From assembly GCA_019247395.1 (NCBI GenBank), contig JAFAOZ010000272.1:1-6489 (forward strand): 6,489 nucleotides of DNA, written 5' to 3'. The notes under the pieces were generated by a model, which was given only the letters and a program-made list of their open reading frames with translations, searched no databases and was not told the DNA's origin. Below, piece after piece: positions 6,418 to 6,489 of this stretch. Made by a program: the position numbers and the translations under genes. This DNA is from Vulcanimicrobiota bacterium. GTDB taxonomy: Bacteria; Vulcanimicrobiota; Vulcanimicrobiia; Vulcanimicrobiales; Vulcanimicrobiaceae. Within the stretch, counting starts at the first letter, position 1, and each line of letters opens with the position of its first letter.

Positions 6418-6489
6418 GATAGAATTTCCATTGCTGCCTTGCTCTACGCCAAGAGCCGTCCAACTGTTTCAGGCGACCTCCAACGCGGG
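6418..6489 (-). other. Leader upstream of the RND gene; probable end of an upstream gene, frame undecided
   Basis: All three minus-strand frames allow a gene entering from the right. One ends PALEVA at TGA 6469-6471, in the same frame as the permease and leaving a 51-base gap. A second ends at a TAG near 6445. A third stays open through the permease start and ends at a TAA inside it. The first spacing resembles an adaptor-permease operon, but too few codons are present to identify a product. I see no convincing promoter in these 72 bases. Confidence 0.25.

Overview
The window is a compact, co-directional block on the minus strand. The sequence is GC-rich and protein-coding almost end to end. 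A diderm-type (AcrB-like) efflux pump sits beside a secreted protein carrying a copper-amine-oxidase-N 'stalk' domain, with weak or absent Shine-Dalgarno signals and small gaps. This combination fits an under-cultured diderm phylum such as Eremiobacterota/Vulcanimicrobiota or Armatimonadota. That placement is inference from family content only.

Layout in the direction of transcription (right to left): (1) 6418-6489 is a 72-base leader that probably contains the tail of an upstream gene, but its frame cannot be decided. (2) 2854-6417 is an RND permease of 1187 residues with the complete proton-relay residues. It also has about 145 extra residues between TM6 and TM7 that appear to add four membrane helices. 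(3) 2084-2803 is a secreted protein with a signal peptide, a stalk/copper-amine-oxidase-N domain with a duplicated motif, a Gly/Pro linker and a beta-rich C-terminal domain. (4) 1324-2067 is a short-chain dehydrogenase/reductase. Its full Rossmann fold is readable only if translation starts at a non-AUG/GUG/UUG codon just after the stalk gene's stop. (5) 1-1291 is the first 430 residues of an M1-family zinc aminopeptidase, cut by the window edge.

Gaps between genes are 50, about 16 and 32 bases with no convincing terminator, so the four genes could share one transcript. The first two products are envelope proteins (inner-membrane pump, exported stalk protein). The last two look cytoplasmic and metabolic (reductase, aminopeptidase). 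I see no clear shared pathway, and co-location may only reflect dense packing. The observations most worth following are the extra four-helix insertion in the RND pump and the SDR's non-canonical start with its altered active-site motifs. I see no RNA genes, CRISPR arrays, insertion sequences or other mobile elements.
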